64,000 nucleotides of DNA from Streptomyces jumonjinensis (GTDB lineage Bacteria; Actinomycetota; Actinomycetes; Streptomycetales; Streptomycetaceae): NCBI RefSeq assembly GCF_009600885.1, contig NZ_VCLA01000121.1, positions 42,143 through 106,142 of the forward strand, written 5' to 3'. Shown here in pieces: positions 51,103 through 60,057 of the stretch (position 1 is its first letter; every line of letters begins with the position of its first letter). Made by a program: the position numbers and the translations under genes. Below the pieces are notes generated by a model, which did not search any database, had not been told where the DNA came from, and saw nothing but the letters and a program-made list of their open reading frames with translations.

Positions 51103-52635
51103 CTACTTCGTGGCTTCCGCGTGGCCGTCGCTGGTCGTGCCCGCCACCGTGGGGGCCGACTCCGTCACCGGCTTCGTCAGCGAGCTGATGTCATGCGCGT
51201 AGGTGCCCACCGCGTTCGCGATGACGCCGATGTTCACCCCGAGCGCCTTCTTGCTGACGTTGGTGATGTCATCGCCCTTCTGGTGGTAGTTCGGGTCGTA
51301 CGGCTGCCCCGCCGTACCGCCGAACTTCGCCGCCTGGGCCTCCGTCTTGATGCCCTCGGCACCGGTGAAGGCGCCGCCGGAGGGGATGCCGACCTCGATG
51401 AACGGGCCGTAGTCCGAACGGCCGGTGAAGTCGGTGCCCTCATGCGGGGTGCCCTGCTTGGCGAGGAACTCGTTGATGTCGCGCTCCAGCTGCGCCGAGC
51501 CCTCCGGGCCGGGGCCCGCGCCCACACCGTCGGAGTTGTCCCCGTCGTAGACGAAGAGGCCGTAGTTCGGCGAGGCGATCATGTCGAAGTTCAGATAGAG
51601 CTTGATCTCCTTCTTGCCGAGCGAGCTCAGGTTCGCGACATACGCCTCGGAGCCGAGCAGACCGTTCTCCTCGGCGCCCCACCAGGCGAGACGGACCTTG
51701 TTGGTCGTGCGGTTCTCGGCCTTGGCCAGCTCCTGGGCGACCTCCAGCAGACCGGCGGAGCCGGAGCCGTTGTCATTGATCCCCGGGCCCTCCAGCGCAC
51801 CGTCGAGGTGGGCGCCGAGCATCACCGTGTTCGCCGCGTTGCCGTGGCGGGTCTCGGCGATCACATTGTTGGTGACGCGCTTCTCCTGGAGCTGGCGCAC
51901 CTCGAAGGAGACGTTCACCGGCCCGGCGGCCACCTCGGAGAGGAGCCGCTCGCCCTCCGCCAGGGTGACGCCGCCCGTGGGGATCTTCGCCGCCGCCTGG
52001 TCGCCGAGCGTGCCGCCCATCGCGCCCGGGACGTTGTTGAAGACGATCGCGCCGAGCGCGCCCGCGTCCGCCGCCGTCGCCTGCTTCTGGGCGAAGGTGC
52101 AGCCGCCGCGCTTGATCAGGGCGATCTTCCCGGTGAAGGTCCCCGACGCGTAGTCGGCGGGCTCACAGCCGGTGGTGGCGTCCACCGGAACGGCGGCTAT
52201 GTCGGCCTTGATGCCCCCGACCGGGGTCGACTTGGTGTAGTCGAGCGCGTTGATCTCGATGCTCCGCTGCGCGGGGGAGACCACGGAGAGCTTCTCGGCG
52301 AGCGTCTGGACGAAGAGGAAGTCGAACTGCTCGTACCGGACGTCATAGCCGTACTTCTTCAGCTGCTGGTACCCATACGCGGCCGAGGCGTCGTAGCCGA
52401 GGGTGCCGGCGGCGCGGTTGCCACCCGCCGTGTCGGCTATCTGCTGGAACTTCTTCAGATGCTTGTAGGCGTCCTTCGCGGACGCCTTGGCAACGAGCTT
52501 CTTGGCCAGCTTCGCCGCCTGCTGACCCGGATCCTGCCGCTGGGCGGCGGAGGGGGAGGCAGCGGCCAGCATGAGCGGGGTCGCGAGTGCGGCGGCGGCC
52601 AGAGTGGCCACGGCTCTGCGACGGGTTGCCTTCAC
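51103..52635 (-). CDS. Secreted M28-family aminopeptidase with PA domain
   Basis: A 510-residue secreted zinc peptidase. Signal peptide MKATRRRAVATLAAAALATP...SPSAAQ, then a PA (protease-associated) insert (ALIKRGGCTFAQKQATAADAGALGAIVFNN), then the M28 catalytic domain. Metal ligands: His and Asp in GAHLDGALEGPGINDNGSG, Glu pair in WWGAEENGLLGSEAY, Asp in NFDMIASPNYG and His in PNYHQKGDDITN. It resembles S. griseus-type aminopeptidase. It cleaves N-terminal residues from peptides outside the cell. The start is ATG 52635 with GGAAGGAA upstream. Confidence 0.93.
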   Translation of the reverse strand: MKATRRRAVATLAAAALATPLMLAAASPSAAQRQDPGQQAAKLAKKLVAKASAKDAYKHLKKFQQIADTAGGNRAAGTLGYDASAAYGYQQLKKYGYDVRYEQFDFLFVQTLAEKLSVVSPAQRSIEINALDYTKSTPVGGIKADIAAVPVDATTGCEPADYASGTFTGKIALIKRGGCTFAQKQATAADAGALGAIVFNNVPGAMGGTLGDQAAAKIPTGGVTLAEGERLLSEVAAGPVNVSFEVRQLQEKRVTNNVIAETRHGNAANTVMLGAHLDGALEGPGINDNGSGSAGLLEVAQELAKAENRTTNKVRLAWWGAEENGLLGSEAYVANLSSLGKKEIKLYLNFDMIASPNYGLFVYDGDNSDGVGAGPGPEGSAQLERDINEFLAKQGTPHEGTDFTGRSDYGPFIEVGIPSGGAFTGAEGIKTEAQAAKFGGTAGQPYDPNYHQKGDDITNVSKKALGVNIGVIANAVGTYAHDISSLTKPVTESAPTVAGTTSDGHAEATK

Positions 52636-52777
52636 AGAGTTCCTTCCCGGTATGGACGAGTTGAAGGGAAGTTAGCGATACAGCCGGTGATATGGGAACG
52701 CCTGTGCCCCAACTCACGTCCGATTTCATCGCATTGTCATGCGCGGAGCCGGAACATCCGCTTCAACCAGTCTGATT

Positions 52778-53365
52778 TCATCTACTCTTTGCGGTTTTCG
52801 TCGCCTGTTTCATCTCTTGCTTATGTGCGCGAACCTTGGCGAGGGACTCGGGCCCGGTGATGTCCGCCGCCGAGCGGTACGACCCCTGCTCCCCGTACGG
52901 CCCCGCCGCCTGACGCCATCCGGCGGGCCGCACCCCGTACTGCTTGCCCAGCAGGGCGAGGAAGATCCGCGCCTTCTGCTCGCCGAACCCGGGCAGCGCC
53001 TGAAGCCGTGCGAGCAGCTCCGCACCGTTCGCGGCGCCGTGCCAGACCGCCGCCGCGTCGCCGTCGTACTCGTCGACCAGATACCGGCAGAGCGCCTGCA
53101 CCCGTTTGGCCATGTTCCCCGGATAGCGGTGGACGGCCGGCTTCTCCTTCAGCACCTCGGCGAATGCCTCGGGGTCGTACGCGGCGATCCGGCCGGCGTC
53201 GAGATCGTCGCCGCCCATCCGCTGGGCGATGGTGTACGGGCCGGAGAACGCCCACTCCATGGGGACCTGCTGATCGAGCAGCATTCCGACGAGCGCGGCG
53301 AGCGGACTGCGACCGAGCAGTTCATCGGCCTCCGGCCGCTGGGCGAGATGGATGTCGGGGCTCAT
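52778..53365 (-). CDS. HhH-GPD-type DNA base-excision repair protein
   Basis: A 195-residue protein with the HhH signature LPGFGEQKARIFLALLGKQY inside an all-helical glycosylase-like fold (RSPLAALVGMLLDQQVPMEWAFSGPYTIAQRMG). In MutY/Nth enzymes a catalytic Asp follows the hairpin; here the equivalent region reads GVRPAGWRQAAGPYG with no Asp, as I recall for this actinobacterial subfamily. It probably recognises damaged bases, or acts as a binding protein. No iron-sulphur cysteines are present. Confidence 0.85.
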   Translation of the reverse strand: MSPDIHLAQRPEADELLGRSPLAALVGMLLDQQVPMEWAFSGPYTIAQRMGGDDLDAGRIAAYDPEAFAEVLKEKPAVHRYPGNMAKRVQALCRYLVDEYDGDAAAVWHGAANGAELLARLQALPGFGEQKARIFLALLGKQYGVRPAGWRQAAGPYGEQGSYRSAADITGPESLAKVRAHKQEMKQATKTAKSR

Positions 53366-53420
53366 GACCCGATGGTCACCCGGGCGCGCGCCCGCCGCCA
53401 GCGAGCCGTAGCCAACGGAA

Positions 53421-53456
53421 GGCCCCCTTCCGCCGGGAGGGGCGTAAGGGGGCCTG
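53421..53456. terminator. Terminator between the HhH-GPD gene and the small secreted-protein gene
   Basis: A long stem (AGGCCCCCTT against AAGGGGGCCT, extended by CGCC/GGCG pairing) lies 29 bp past the minus-strand stop of the small secreted-protein gene. Confidence 0.8.
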
Positions 53457-53484
53457 GACCGGCGCCGTCCGGTCTCTGTCCGTG

Positions 53485-53688
53485 TCAGCCGCCGTAGACG
53501 TAGGTCTCGCCGAAGATCGCCGCGTGCTCCAGCACATCCTCCAGCGGATCGTCGATCTGGCCGATGTTGATCAGTGTCACGCCGTTGTGCGAGTTCTCAT
53601 GGGTCTCGTCCGCCGCCGCCGTGGCCGCGGGGAGTACGGCGCTCAGCAGCGCCGTGCCGAATACGGTGAAGGCTATTTTCCGCTTCAT
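53485..53688 (-). CDS. Small secreted protein, 67 residues
   Basis: A signal peptide (MKRKIAFTVFGTALLSAVLP, AATAAA) is followed by about 42 residues: DETHENSHNGVTLINIGQID, DPLEDVLEHAAIFGETYVYG. The N-G-V-T-L-I-N-I-G-Q-I-D-D-P-L-E-D-V-L-E-H pattern is one I recall from small exported Streptomyces proteins of the aerial-surface type, but no function is known to me. There are no cysteines. ATG 53688 is preceded by AAAAGCGACA, a weak ribosome site. Confidence 0.7.
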   Translation of the reverse strand: MKRKIAFTVFGTALLSAVLPAATAAADETHENSHNGVTLINIGQIDDPLEDVLEHAAIFGETYVYGG

Positions 53689-53853
53689 GTCGCTTTTCGT
53701 CCGTCCGTTCGTTTGTTCGTTCATCGCTTGGCTCGTCGCCCGGTGTATCCACCCGACCGGCGGAAAGGTCACGGCCTGGGAACTCATGGCCGGGACGCTC
53801 ACCCGTTCGGCGTAATGAACCGTCGGAATGTCGATTTCCGGAGGTCCGGAGGT

Positions 53854-54531
53854 TTAGGGAACGCGGGTGAAGACGACGACGGTGGTCTCGCAGCTGTTGT
53901 CCGCGAAGAGCTTCAGCACTTCGAGCTCCTCCTTGTCGGTGTGCAGACCCCAGCGCAGCTTCGTTCCGGTCCAGTCGCCGATATACCGGCAGACCGCGCT
54001 GTTCTCGGCGGGGAGCCAGTGCTTGATGTCCTGGTCGGCCTTCTCGCGCTGCGAGCGGGCGGTCACCACGGCCAGGGTGGCCGGGGAGCCCTGGTCGTTG
54101 GCGTACGCCTCACGGCGCTCCACGGTCCACTCACTGGCGCCCGAGCCCCATGCCTCGGCGAGCGGGACCACATGGTCGACGACGAGGCTGGAGACCCTGC
54201 TCACCGACTGGTTGTCGTAGTACGAGACCCATCGGCCGCCGCTGACGGCGCAGGCGACGGATGCGTTCGGCTCCTCGATCGCCTCGGCGAGCAGCACCTC
54301 CTCGCGGGTGGAGCAGGCGTCGGCGGCGTTCTGGCCCGCGTTCCAGTGGGGGAAGGCCGTCGGGGTGTACCCGATGCGGTTCTCCTCGGCCTCGACGAGC
54401 AGGGAGATGGCGTCTTCGAGCTGGAGCACCTCCATGGGGGAGACGGCCGCGGCCTGCGCCGGGACGGCGGAGACGACGGGAACGAGGGCGAGGGAAAGGG
54501 CGGCCAGCACCCGTCCGAGGTGTTTGGTCAT
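53854..54531 (-). CDS. Secreted HNH-type nuclease-like protein (DUF1524 group)
   Basis: A 225-residue protein with a signal peptide (MTKHLGRVLAALSLALVPVV...PAQA) and the HNH-family core CSTREEVLLAEAIEE, SLVVDHVVPLAEAWGSGASEW, AYANDQGSPATLAVVTARSQ, REKADQDIKHWLPAENSAVC. The first His pair (DHVVPL) is intact. The usual Asn in the S-x-N-R-x-K-G-D-Q-D motif reads S-Q-R-E-K-A-D-Q-D, so the middle residue of HNH is changed to Gln. Activity may be weak or lost. Secreted HNH proteins of this type are common in Streptomyces. Confidence 0.82.
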   Translation of the reverse strand: MTKHLGRVLAALSLALVPVVSAVPAQAAAVSPMEVLQLEDAISLLVEAEENRIGYTPTAFPHWNAGQNAADACSTREEVLLAEAIEEPNASVACAVSGGRWVSYYDNQSVSRVSSLVVDHVVPLAEAWGSGASEWTVERREAYANDQGSPATLAVVTARSQREKADQDIKHWLPAENSAVCRYIGDWTGTKLRWGLHTDKEELEVLKLFADNSCETTVVVFTRVP

Positions 54532-54924
54532 GCGTCAGTTCCTAGCGGGAAAAGGGGCCGATACTGCATGGGTGGCGCAAGTACTCCACTCATACGAGCG
54601 GAAAATCCGCTGAATCGAGACGCTGGGTTTACGCGGGCGAGGGGGCGGAACGGTTCGTTCCAGGTGGGGTGACGGACTCCGGACGGAGCGCGGACGACCT
54701 GGGTGCGGGGGAGCGTCGCGGCCTGCGCCGTACGGTCGCGGTGCGCGTCCCCGGCGGGGTCAGGGTAGAGCGGTGGGGGGCGCTTTCGCGGGGCCTCGTC
54801 CGGGCTGTCACCCGGCCGTTCCGGATCGCTGCGCCGAGCGGCCCTCTGGGTTGATCCATTCGGGTTCCGGGGCCGGTGGTGCATGTCCGGGCCCAGGGTT
54901 CGTGGCGCGATGCGCTGCCGGGGC
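54532..54924. other. 393-bp intergenic region with no supported gene
   Basis: Open frames here are GC-driven and share no recognisable motif. It carries the promoter of the HNH gene on one side and the 3' end of tetR on the other. I see no clear hairpin or repeat. Confidence 0.4.
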
Positions 54925-55605
54925 TCAGGCCCCGGCGGCGTACTGGGCGAGGAACATGTCCACGCCGCTGACCAGCAGACGCTCGGTCAGATCGTCGTCC
55001 ATGACCGCGCCGTACTGGCCGAAGACCATATGGGGGTGGACCAGCAGCGCGTACAGCTGAAGGGTCGCCACCTCCAGATCGGGGATGTCCAGCCGTCCGC
55101 GCTCGGTCAGGGTGCGCAGGGCCCCGGCGACCACGGGGTGATGGCCGGTGGGGCTGTCGTGCCGCCAGGCTTCGCCGAGTTCGGGGAAGCGGTGCAGCTC
55201 GGCGGAGACGAGGGTGCGCAGCGCGGCGACCTCGCGATCGTCGCGGACGGCGTGGACCCAGGCGCGGGCCGCGTCCATGAAGGCGGTGCGCAGCTCGCCG
55301 TCCCCGTCCCCGTCGGCTGCTTCGGCGAGCCGGGCCAGCGGGGCGGCTGAGTCCTCGCCGCCGCCAGGGCCGCTCGACGGGTGGTCGAGCGCGCCGGCGA
55401 TGACGGCGGTGAAGAGGGCTTCCTTGCTGCCGAAGTGGTTGTAGACGGTCACCTTGGACACGCCGGCCTCGGCGGCGATGGCGTCCATGCCGACGCCGAA
55501 CCCCTCCCGCAGAAAGAGGGTGCGGGCGGCCGTGACGATGGCCTGCCGCTTACGGGCGGCGCGGGGGCCGCTGGGGGGCTGGGGGGCGGTGGCAGCCGGA
55601 CTCAT
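54925..55605 (-). CDS. TetR/AcrR-family regulator of the divergent MFS gene
   Basis: A 226-residue TetR protein: RAARKRQAIVTAARTLFLREGFGVGMDAIAAEAGVSKVTVYNHFGSKEALFTAVI. The C-terminal domain is the AefR-like type (AELHRFPELGEAWRHDSPTG, VATLQLYALLVHPHMVFGQ). ATG 55605 has no strong ribosome site. It is divergent from a DHA2 transporter with a palindrome-rich region between (55644-55672), so it probably represses both genes. Frames extending beyond 55605 are chance. Confidence 0.92.
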   Translation of the reverse strand: MSPAATAPQPPSGPRAARKRQAIVTAARTLFLREGFGVGMDAIAAEAGVSKVTVYNHFGSKEALFTAVIAGALDHPSSGPGGGEDSAAPLARLAEAADGDGDGELRTAFMDAARAWVHAVRDDREVAALRTLVSAELHRFPELGEAWRHDSPTGHHPVVAGALRTLTERGRLDIPDLEVATLQLYALLVHPHMVFGQYGAVMDDDLTERLLVSGVDMFLAQYAAGA

Positions 55606-55643
55606 GGTTCCGAGCCTAGTCCACCAACTGAACTGAACGGTTG

Positions 55644-55672
55644 AGTTCAATTGAACTGAACTGTACGGTTCA
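55644..55672. promoter_or_regulatory. Overlapping TetR operators in the tetR/MFS gap
   Basis: AGTTCAATTGAACT (55644-55657) is a perfect 14-bp palindrome. TGAACTGTACGGTTCA (55657-55672) is a second dyad with one mismatched pair. Further GAACTGAAC/GGTTGAG half-sites precede them from 55629. All share a GAAC/GTTC core. Confidence 0.75.
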
Positions 55673-55731
55673 TTTGAGAAGCCCGCGCGCTCCGCTTCAG
55701 CCGCCGCACGCTCTGGTTCGGGAGGACCGCC

Positions 55732-57252
55732 ATGACCCATGCCGCCGCAGACGACCGCCCGGCGGACGGGAGTCACAACACCGCCGCCGACGACGGCCAC
55801 CCGCACGGACACTCCGCGCACGGACACCACGACCACCACGGACACCACGGCCCGGCGGGCGCGGGCCCGCCCGCCGATCCACGGCGCTGGGCCGCCCTCG
55901 CGCTGATCTGCGTCGCGCAGTTCATGCTGGTGCTCGACGTCACCGTGGTGAATGTCGCGCTGCCCGATATGGCCGCCGACCTCGGCCTCGGCCGGACCAC
56001 ACTGACCTGGGCGGTCACCGCGTACACCCTCAGCTTCGGCGGGCTGATGCTCCTCGGCGGCCGGCTCGCCGACGCGCTGGGCGCCCGGCGGACCCTGCTC
56101 ATGGGCCTCGCGGTCTTCACCGCCGCCTCGCTCGCCGCCGGACTCGCCCAGAGCGCCCCCCTGCTGATCGGCGGCCGGGTCGCCCAGGGCGTCGGTGCGG
56201 CGCTGCTCTCTCCCGCCGCGCTGGCGATCGTCACCACCGCCTTCCACGGCGCGGAGCGCAACCGGGCGCTCGGCGTCTGGGCCGCGATCGGCGGCACCGG
56301 CTCGGCGGCCGGCGTACTCCTCGGCGGCGCGCTCACCGCGGGCCCCGGCTGGCAGTGGGTCTTCTACGTCAACGTCCCGGTCGGCCTCGCGCTGCTCGTC
56401 GCGATCCCGGCGCTGGTCCCGGCCCGCCCGCCGCGCCCCGCCCGGCTCGACGCACCGGGCGCGCTGCTGGTCACCGCCGCCACCGGAGCGCTGATCCACG
56501 GTCTGGTCGGCGCGGGGGACCGGGGCTGGACGGACCCGCTCACCCTGCTCTCCCTCATCGGCGCGCTGCTGCTGTACGGCGTGTTCACGGCGGTGGAGCG
56601 GGCGACCCGCGCCCCGCTGCTCGATCCTCGGATGCTCACCCGCCGCCCGGTGCTCGCCGGAGCCTTTCTGATGCTGGTCGCCACCGCGCTGCTGATCGCG
56701 TTCTTCTTCCTCGGGTCGGTCTATCTCCAGCACGCCCGCGGTTTCACCGCCATGGCGACGGGCCTGCTCTTCCTCCCGGTGGCGGTCGCGGTCGGTCTCG
56801 GCGCGCATCTCGGCTCCCGGCTGGTCGGACGGGTCGGCAGCCGCCCGTGCGCGGTGGGCGGGCTGGCGGTCGCGGCGGCGGGCAGCGTGCCGCTCGCGAT
56901 CCTCCCCGAGGGGGCGAGCGCGTACGCGACCCTGCTGCCCGGTCTGGTCGTCGCCTCGTTCGGCGTCGGCGCGGTGTTCGTGACCGCGACCACGACAGCG
57001 CTCGCGATGGTCCGCCACGAGGAGGCCGGTCTCGCGTCGGGCGTCGTCAACACCTTCCACGAGCTGGGCGCTTCGGTGGGGGTCGCGGTGGCCTCCACCG
57101 TGGCCGCCGCGGGCATCGCCACGGGCGACTCCGCCCCCTTCGCGGACGCGTTCACCGTGCTCGCGGCAGCGGCGGCGGTCGGCGCGGTGCTCTCGCTCGC
57201 CCTGGTGCCGCGCGGAAAGCCGCAGCTGACGGGCGGCCCGCATGTCCACTGA
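55732..57252 (+). CDS. DHA2-family MFS transporter with a His-rich N-terminus
   Basis: A 506-residue 14-helix transporter: FMLVLDVTVVNVALPDMAADLGL (segment 1), GGRLADALGARRTLLMGLAVF (loop 2) and GTGSAAGVLLGGALTAGPGWQWVFYVNVP (motif C). The first 45 residues are unusually His-rich (HPHGHSAHGHHDHHGHHGP, 9 His within 19 residues), a potential metal-binding tail; the C-terminus also ends HVH. GGGAGGACC precedes ATG 55732. Regulated by the divergent TetR protein. Whether it moves a drug or a metal complex is not known. Confidence 0.9.
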   Translation: MTHAAADDRPADGSHNTAADDGHPHGHSAHGHHDHHGHHGPAGAGPPADPRRWAALALICVAQFMLVLDVTVVNVALPDMAADLGLGRTTLTWAVTAYTLSFGGLMLLGGRLADALGARRTLLMGLAVFTAASLAAGLAQSAPLLIGGRVAQGVGAALLSPAALAIVTTAFHGAERNRALGVWAAIGGTGSAAGVLLGGALTAGPGWQWVFYVNVPVGLALLVAIPALVPARPPRPARLDAPGALLVTAATGALIHGLVGAGDRGWTDPLTLLSLIGALLLYGVFTAVERATRAPLLDPRMLTRRPVLAGAFLMLVATALLIAFFFLGSVYLQHARGFTAMATGLLFLPVAVAVGLGAHLGSRLVGRVGSRPCAVGGLAVAAAGSVPLAILPEGASAYATLLPGLVVASFGVGAVFVTATTTALAMVRHEEAGLASGVVNTFHELGASVGVAVASTVAAAGIATGDSAPFADAFTVLAAAAAVGAVLSLALVPRGKPQLTGGPHVH

Positions 57253-57372
57253 GCGGTACGGACCCGGGGCCACTGGGCCGTACCGACCCGGTGCCCTTGC
57301 GCCGTACGGGCCCGGGGCCTTCGCACCGTACGAGCCCAGGGCTCTTGCGCCGTACGCTCCCGGTGTCCCGGT
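57252..57372. repeat. Degenerate 24-25-bp tandem repeats
   Basis: About five imperfect units of GCCGTACGGGCCCGGGGCC with TTC-type ends follow the MFS stop. They are non-coding and sit between two converging genes. Confidence 0.7.
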
Positions 57373-57439
57373 CCGGCGGCGGTTCGGCCTCGCGGCGCTC
57401 CGCACGGCGGACCGCTGACCGGGCGACCGGGCGACCGGG

Positions 57440-57468
57440 CGGCCGGCCCTTCGGGGGAGGGCCGGCCG
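57440..57468. terminator. Terminator between the MFS and flavoprotein genes
   Basis: An 11-bp perfect stem (CGGCCGGCCCT and complement) with a 7-nt loop lies 12 bp past the flavoprotein stop. Confidence 0.85.
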
Positions 57469-57479
57469 ACCCTCCGTAC

Positions 57480-59147
57480 TCAGTCCGCCGGGACCGCGAG
57501 GGCGTGACGGAAGATCCCCCGTGGGTCCCAGCGGGCCTTCACCGCGCGCAGCCGGGCCGCGTTCCCCTTGAAGTACAGCGTCTGCCAGTCCGTTCCCGAG
57601 GTGTTCCAGCGGGGATCGGCGAGATCGACGTCCGGATAGTTGATGAACGCCCCGTCGTCGACCTCTCCCGGCACGGGCACGCCCCCGGTCTCCGCGTACA
57701 TCTCCCGGTAGAACTCCCGGAGCCAGGCCAGATGGGCCGCGTCCTGCGCCGCCTCCTTCCAGATGGCCAGATAGGACAGCTTGAGCACCGAGTCGCGCTG
57801 GGCGGCGGCCGTCGCCCCGGACGCCACGGCGTTGACCTGCCCGCCATAGGTGTTGAGCGAGAGACTGCCGAACACGTCCGTGTCCGTACGGGTGAGCCAG
57901 CGGTGGACCGTGGCTGTCTGGCGCTCCGTGAGCCGCCGTCGCGCATAGCCGGACTTGATCTTCACCCGCCAGTCGCCGACGCCCTCTCCCGACCCCCGCA
58001 GCGCCGCCGTCAGCCAGGGCAGGGTGCGGGAGGAGAGGCTCGCGGGCCGGACCGTGCCCTCGCTCACCGCGCCGATGTGCTCCCGCAGCAGCCGCTCGGC
58101 CGCCGCCGGGGCCGCGGCGATCTGCCCGAAGAGCTGGAGATTGTCGGCGGCCGGCTGCCCGAGGATGAACTCGTCGTAGATCGCGCACTCCTCGGCGCCC
58201 GGGGAGCTGTGCCGCTCCGCCCACCGGCCGAAGTTGTCCACCAGCCGGGTGAAGGCGGCCCGGTCCACGCTCTTCCAGTCCCAGCGCGCGGTGAAGGTCA
58301 GCGCGGTCGCCGAGGGGGCGGGCAGCAGCTTCTCGGGCGGGGTGGCCCGGGTCGTGCCCGGGGAGCGGAACCAGTAGCGGGTGGCCACCCCGAAGCTTCC
58401 GCCGCCGCCCCCGGTGTGCGCCCACCACAGCTCCCGGTTCGGATCGGTGCGCTCCCGTGTCGCGATCACGCTCCGGGTCCGTCCCGAACGGTCCACCACC
58501 ACGGTCTCGACCGCGTACAGATGGTCCGACACCAGCCCGAACAGCCGGCACAGCGGCCCGTATCCGCCGCCCGGCACATGGCCTCCGGCGCCCACACCGG
58601 GGCAGTAGCCGCCCGGGACGGTCACCCCCCAGCCCAGATACAGCGCCCGGTACACCTCGCCGAGGGTCGCCCCGGCCTCCACCGCGAAGGCATGGCGGAC
58701 CGGATCGTAGAACACCGCACGCATCCGGGACATATCGATCAGAGTGCGGACCCCGGGGTGGTCCACGAAGTCCTCGAAGCAGTGCCCGCCGCTCCGTACG
58801 GCGATCCGCCGCCCGGCGCGGACGGCGTCCCGTACGGCGTCGACCGTCTGCGCGGTCGACTCCACCAGCCGTACCTCGTCGGGCGTGCCCCGGAAGCGGT
58901 TCGCGCCCCGGCTGACGAGATGGTCGTAGCGGGGGTCGTCCCGGGCGACGCGGACCGCCGCCGCCGGGGACCGGTTCGGCCGCACGCTCTCGGCGTGTGC
59001 GGTTGTGGCATGCGCGGTTGTGGCGTGCGCCGTGGTGGCGTGCGCCGGGCCGGTGGGCAGCGCCGCACCCGCTCCGGCGAGCAGGGCGGCGCTCAGTACA
59101 CCGCGCCGGTCGCTTCCCCTGTCGTGTTTCCGGTTCTCTTCCCTCAC
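57480..59147 (-). CDS. Exported BBE-like FAD-dependent oxidoreductase
   Basis: A 555-residue berberine-bridge-type flavoprotein. The N-terminus has an RR-containing export signal (DRRGVLSAALLAGAGAALPT). The FAD domain has RSGGHCFEDFVDHPGVR (His for covalent FAD) and GYCPGVGAGGHVPGGGYGPL, where the Cys may make the second covalent bond. The substrate domain and C-terminal BBE motif follow (AAFINYPDVDLADPRWNTSG, YFKGNAARLRAVKARWDPRG). It oxidises small alcohols, sugars or alkaloid-like compounds outside the membrane. A HATTA repeat (three copies, residues 37-52) sits at the signal cleavage region. Confidence 0.9.
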   Translation of the reverse strand: MREENRKHDRGSDRRGVLSAALLAGAGAALPTGPAHATTAHATTAHATTAHAESVRPNRSPAAAVRVARDDPRYDHLVSRGANRFRGTPDEVRLVESTAQTVDAVRDAVRAGRRIAVRSGGHCFEDFVDHPGVRTLIDMSRMRAVFYDPVRHAFAVEAGATLGEVYRALYLGWGVTVPGGYCPGVGAGGHVPGGGYGPLCRLFGLVSDHLYAVETVVVDRSGRTRSVIATRERTDPNRELWWAHTGGGGGSFGVATRYWFRSPGTTRATPPEKLLPAPSATALTFTARWDWKSVDRAAFTRLVDNFGRWAERHSSPGAEECAIYDEFILGQPAADNLQLFGQIAAAPAAAERLLREHIGAVSEGTVRPASLSSRTLPWLTAALRGSGEGVGDWRVKIKSGYARRRLTERQTATVHRWLTRTDTDVFGSLSLNTYGGQVNAVASGATAAAQRDSVLKLSYLAIWKEAAQDAAHLAWLREFYREMYAETGGVPVPGEVDDGAFINYPDVDLADPRWNTSGTDWQTLYFKGNAARLRAVKARWDPRGIFRHALAVPAD

Positions 59148-59362
59148 ACCGGTCTCCCCTCACGGACGTGGGAGACGAACGGTAGGGAAGGGCGCGCTCA
59201 GGGGGAATGGGCCCGACCCCCGTACGACGGGTGGCGTCAGCCCCCCGGCCGGTTCAGTCCGGTCCGGTTCGGTCCGGCTCCGTCCCGGGGCATGGCGAAA
59301 CGACCCCGGGCCGTCGCCGCCGGAACGGGGTCGCGCGCCCCGGTGCTCCCGGGGTGCCGGGA

Positions 59363-59908
59363 CTACGCCTCGGAGTCCTCGAACCGGGCGTCGAGCACCG
59401 CGTCGAGCTCGTCGCTCCAGGTCTTCAGCTCCGTCTTGGACGACGCCTCGACATCGTTCTGGAACCAGCGCTGGCCCGATGTGTAGACGGTGACGCCGAA
59501 ACGCCGCCCGAACCGCGGCATGTCGATCTCCACCGCCTTGATCTCGTCCCAGCCGAACTCGGCTTCCTCGGTGTCCAGCCGGAAGGTGACCCCGGCCCGG
59601 TCGGCGACGATCGCGCCACGCCGGTCGGACACCTCGAAGACGGGCTTGCCGTCGTCCTCCGGCTCCGTCCCGTCGGTCTCCGTCCCGTCAGGCTCCCCTT
59701 CGGTCGCGGCGACCTCCGGCACGGCGTCCTCGGGCACGGCGTCCTCGGGCACGGCTGGCTGAGCCGCGCCGTCCTCCGGCGGTCTCTCCCCGTCCGTGCC
59801 GCCGTCCGCCCCGGCGGGGCGTGGGGGGATCAGCCCGGGGATGTACGCCGGGTCCACCCCGGCCGCGTGCATCGGCGGATTACTGGGTCCTATGTGCTTC
59901 TGCTCCAC
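59363..59908 (-). CDS. Hypothetical protein with a PH-like C-terminal domain
   Basis: A 181-residue protein. The first 90 residues are disordered and acidic, with PEDAVPEDAVPEV repeats and EGEPDGTETDGTEPED. The C-terminal part (KPVFEVSDRRGAIVADRAGV, TFRLDTEEAEFGWDEIKAVE, FGRRFGVTVYTSGQRWFQND) is beta-rich and resembles a PH-like fold ending in a helix. GTG 59908 was chosen: a promoter with -35 TTGTGA and -10 CATACT ends about seven bases before it, giving a leaderless mRNA, and no ribosome site exists. The conserved VEQKHIGPSNPP start supports this. Confidence 0.7.
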   Translation of the reverse strand: MEQKHIGPSNPPMHAAGVDPAYIPGLIPPRPAGADGGTDGERPPEDGAAQPAVPEDAVPEDAVPEVAATEGEPDGTETDGTEPEDDGKPVFEVSDRRGAIVADRAGVTFRLDTEEAEFGWDEIKAVEIDMPRFGRRFGVTVYTSGQRWFQNDVEASSKTELKTWSDELDAVLDARFEDSEA

Positions 59909-60057
59909 GGCGAGCAGTATGGCGGAGAATTCTGTGCTCACAAGCGCGGTTCGTCATCCCGGGGTCTCGCGCCGTGTTCTGCGGCGGGTCCCGCGCCGCG
60001 CTCACGCCGCGCTCACGCCGTGTCCCGCGCCGTGTCCCGCGCCGGGTACGGCAACGC

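Noticed and set aside
50623..52860. A 745-codon plus-strand frame
   Set aside because: Antisense to the M28 peptidase, which has complete catalytic motifs on the other strand.
54925..59163. A 1412-codon open frame on the minus strand
   Set aside because: Only its last 226 codons are a real gene (tetR). The rest runs antisense to the His-rich MFS gene and in another frame through the flavoprotein; its product is Arg/Gly-rich without domains.
55641..59486. A 1281-codon open frame on the plus strand
   Set aside because: It overlaps the MFS gene in another frame and the flavoprotein antisense. GC-rich DNA suppresses stop codons, and the product is low-complexity Arg/Pro/Ala.
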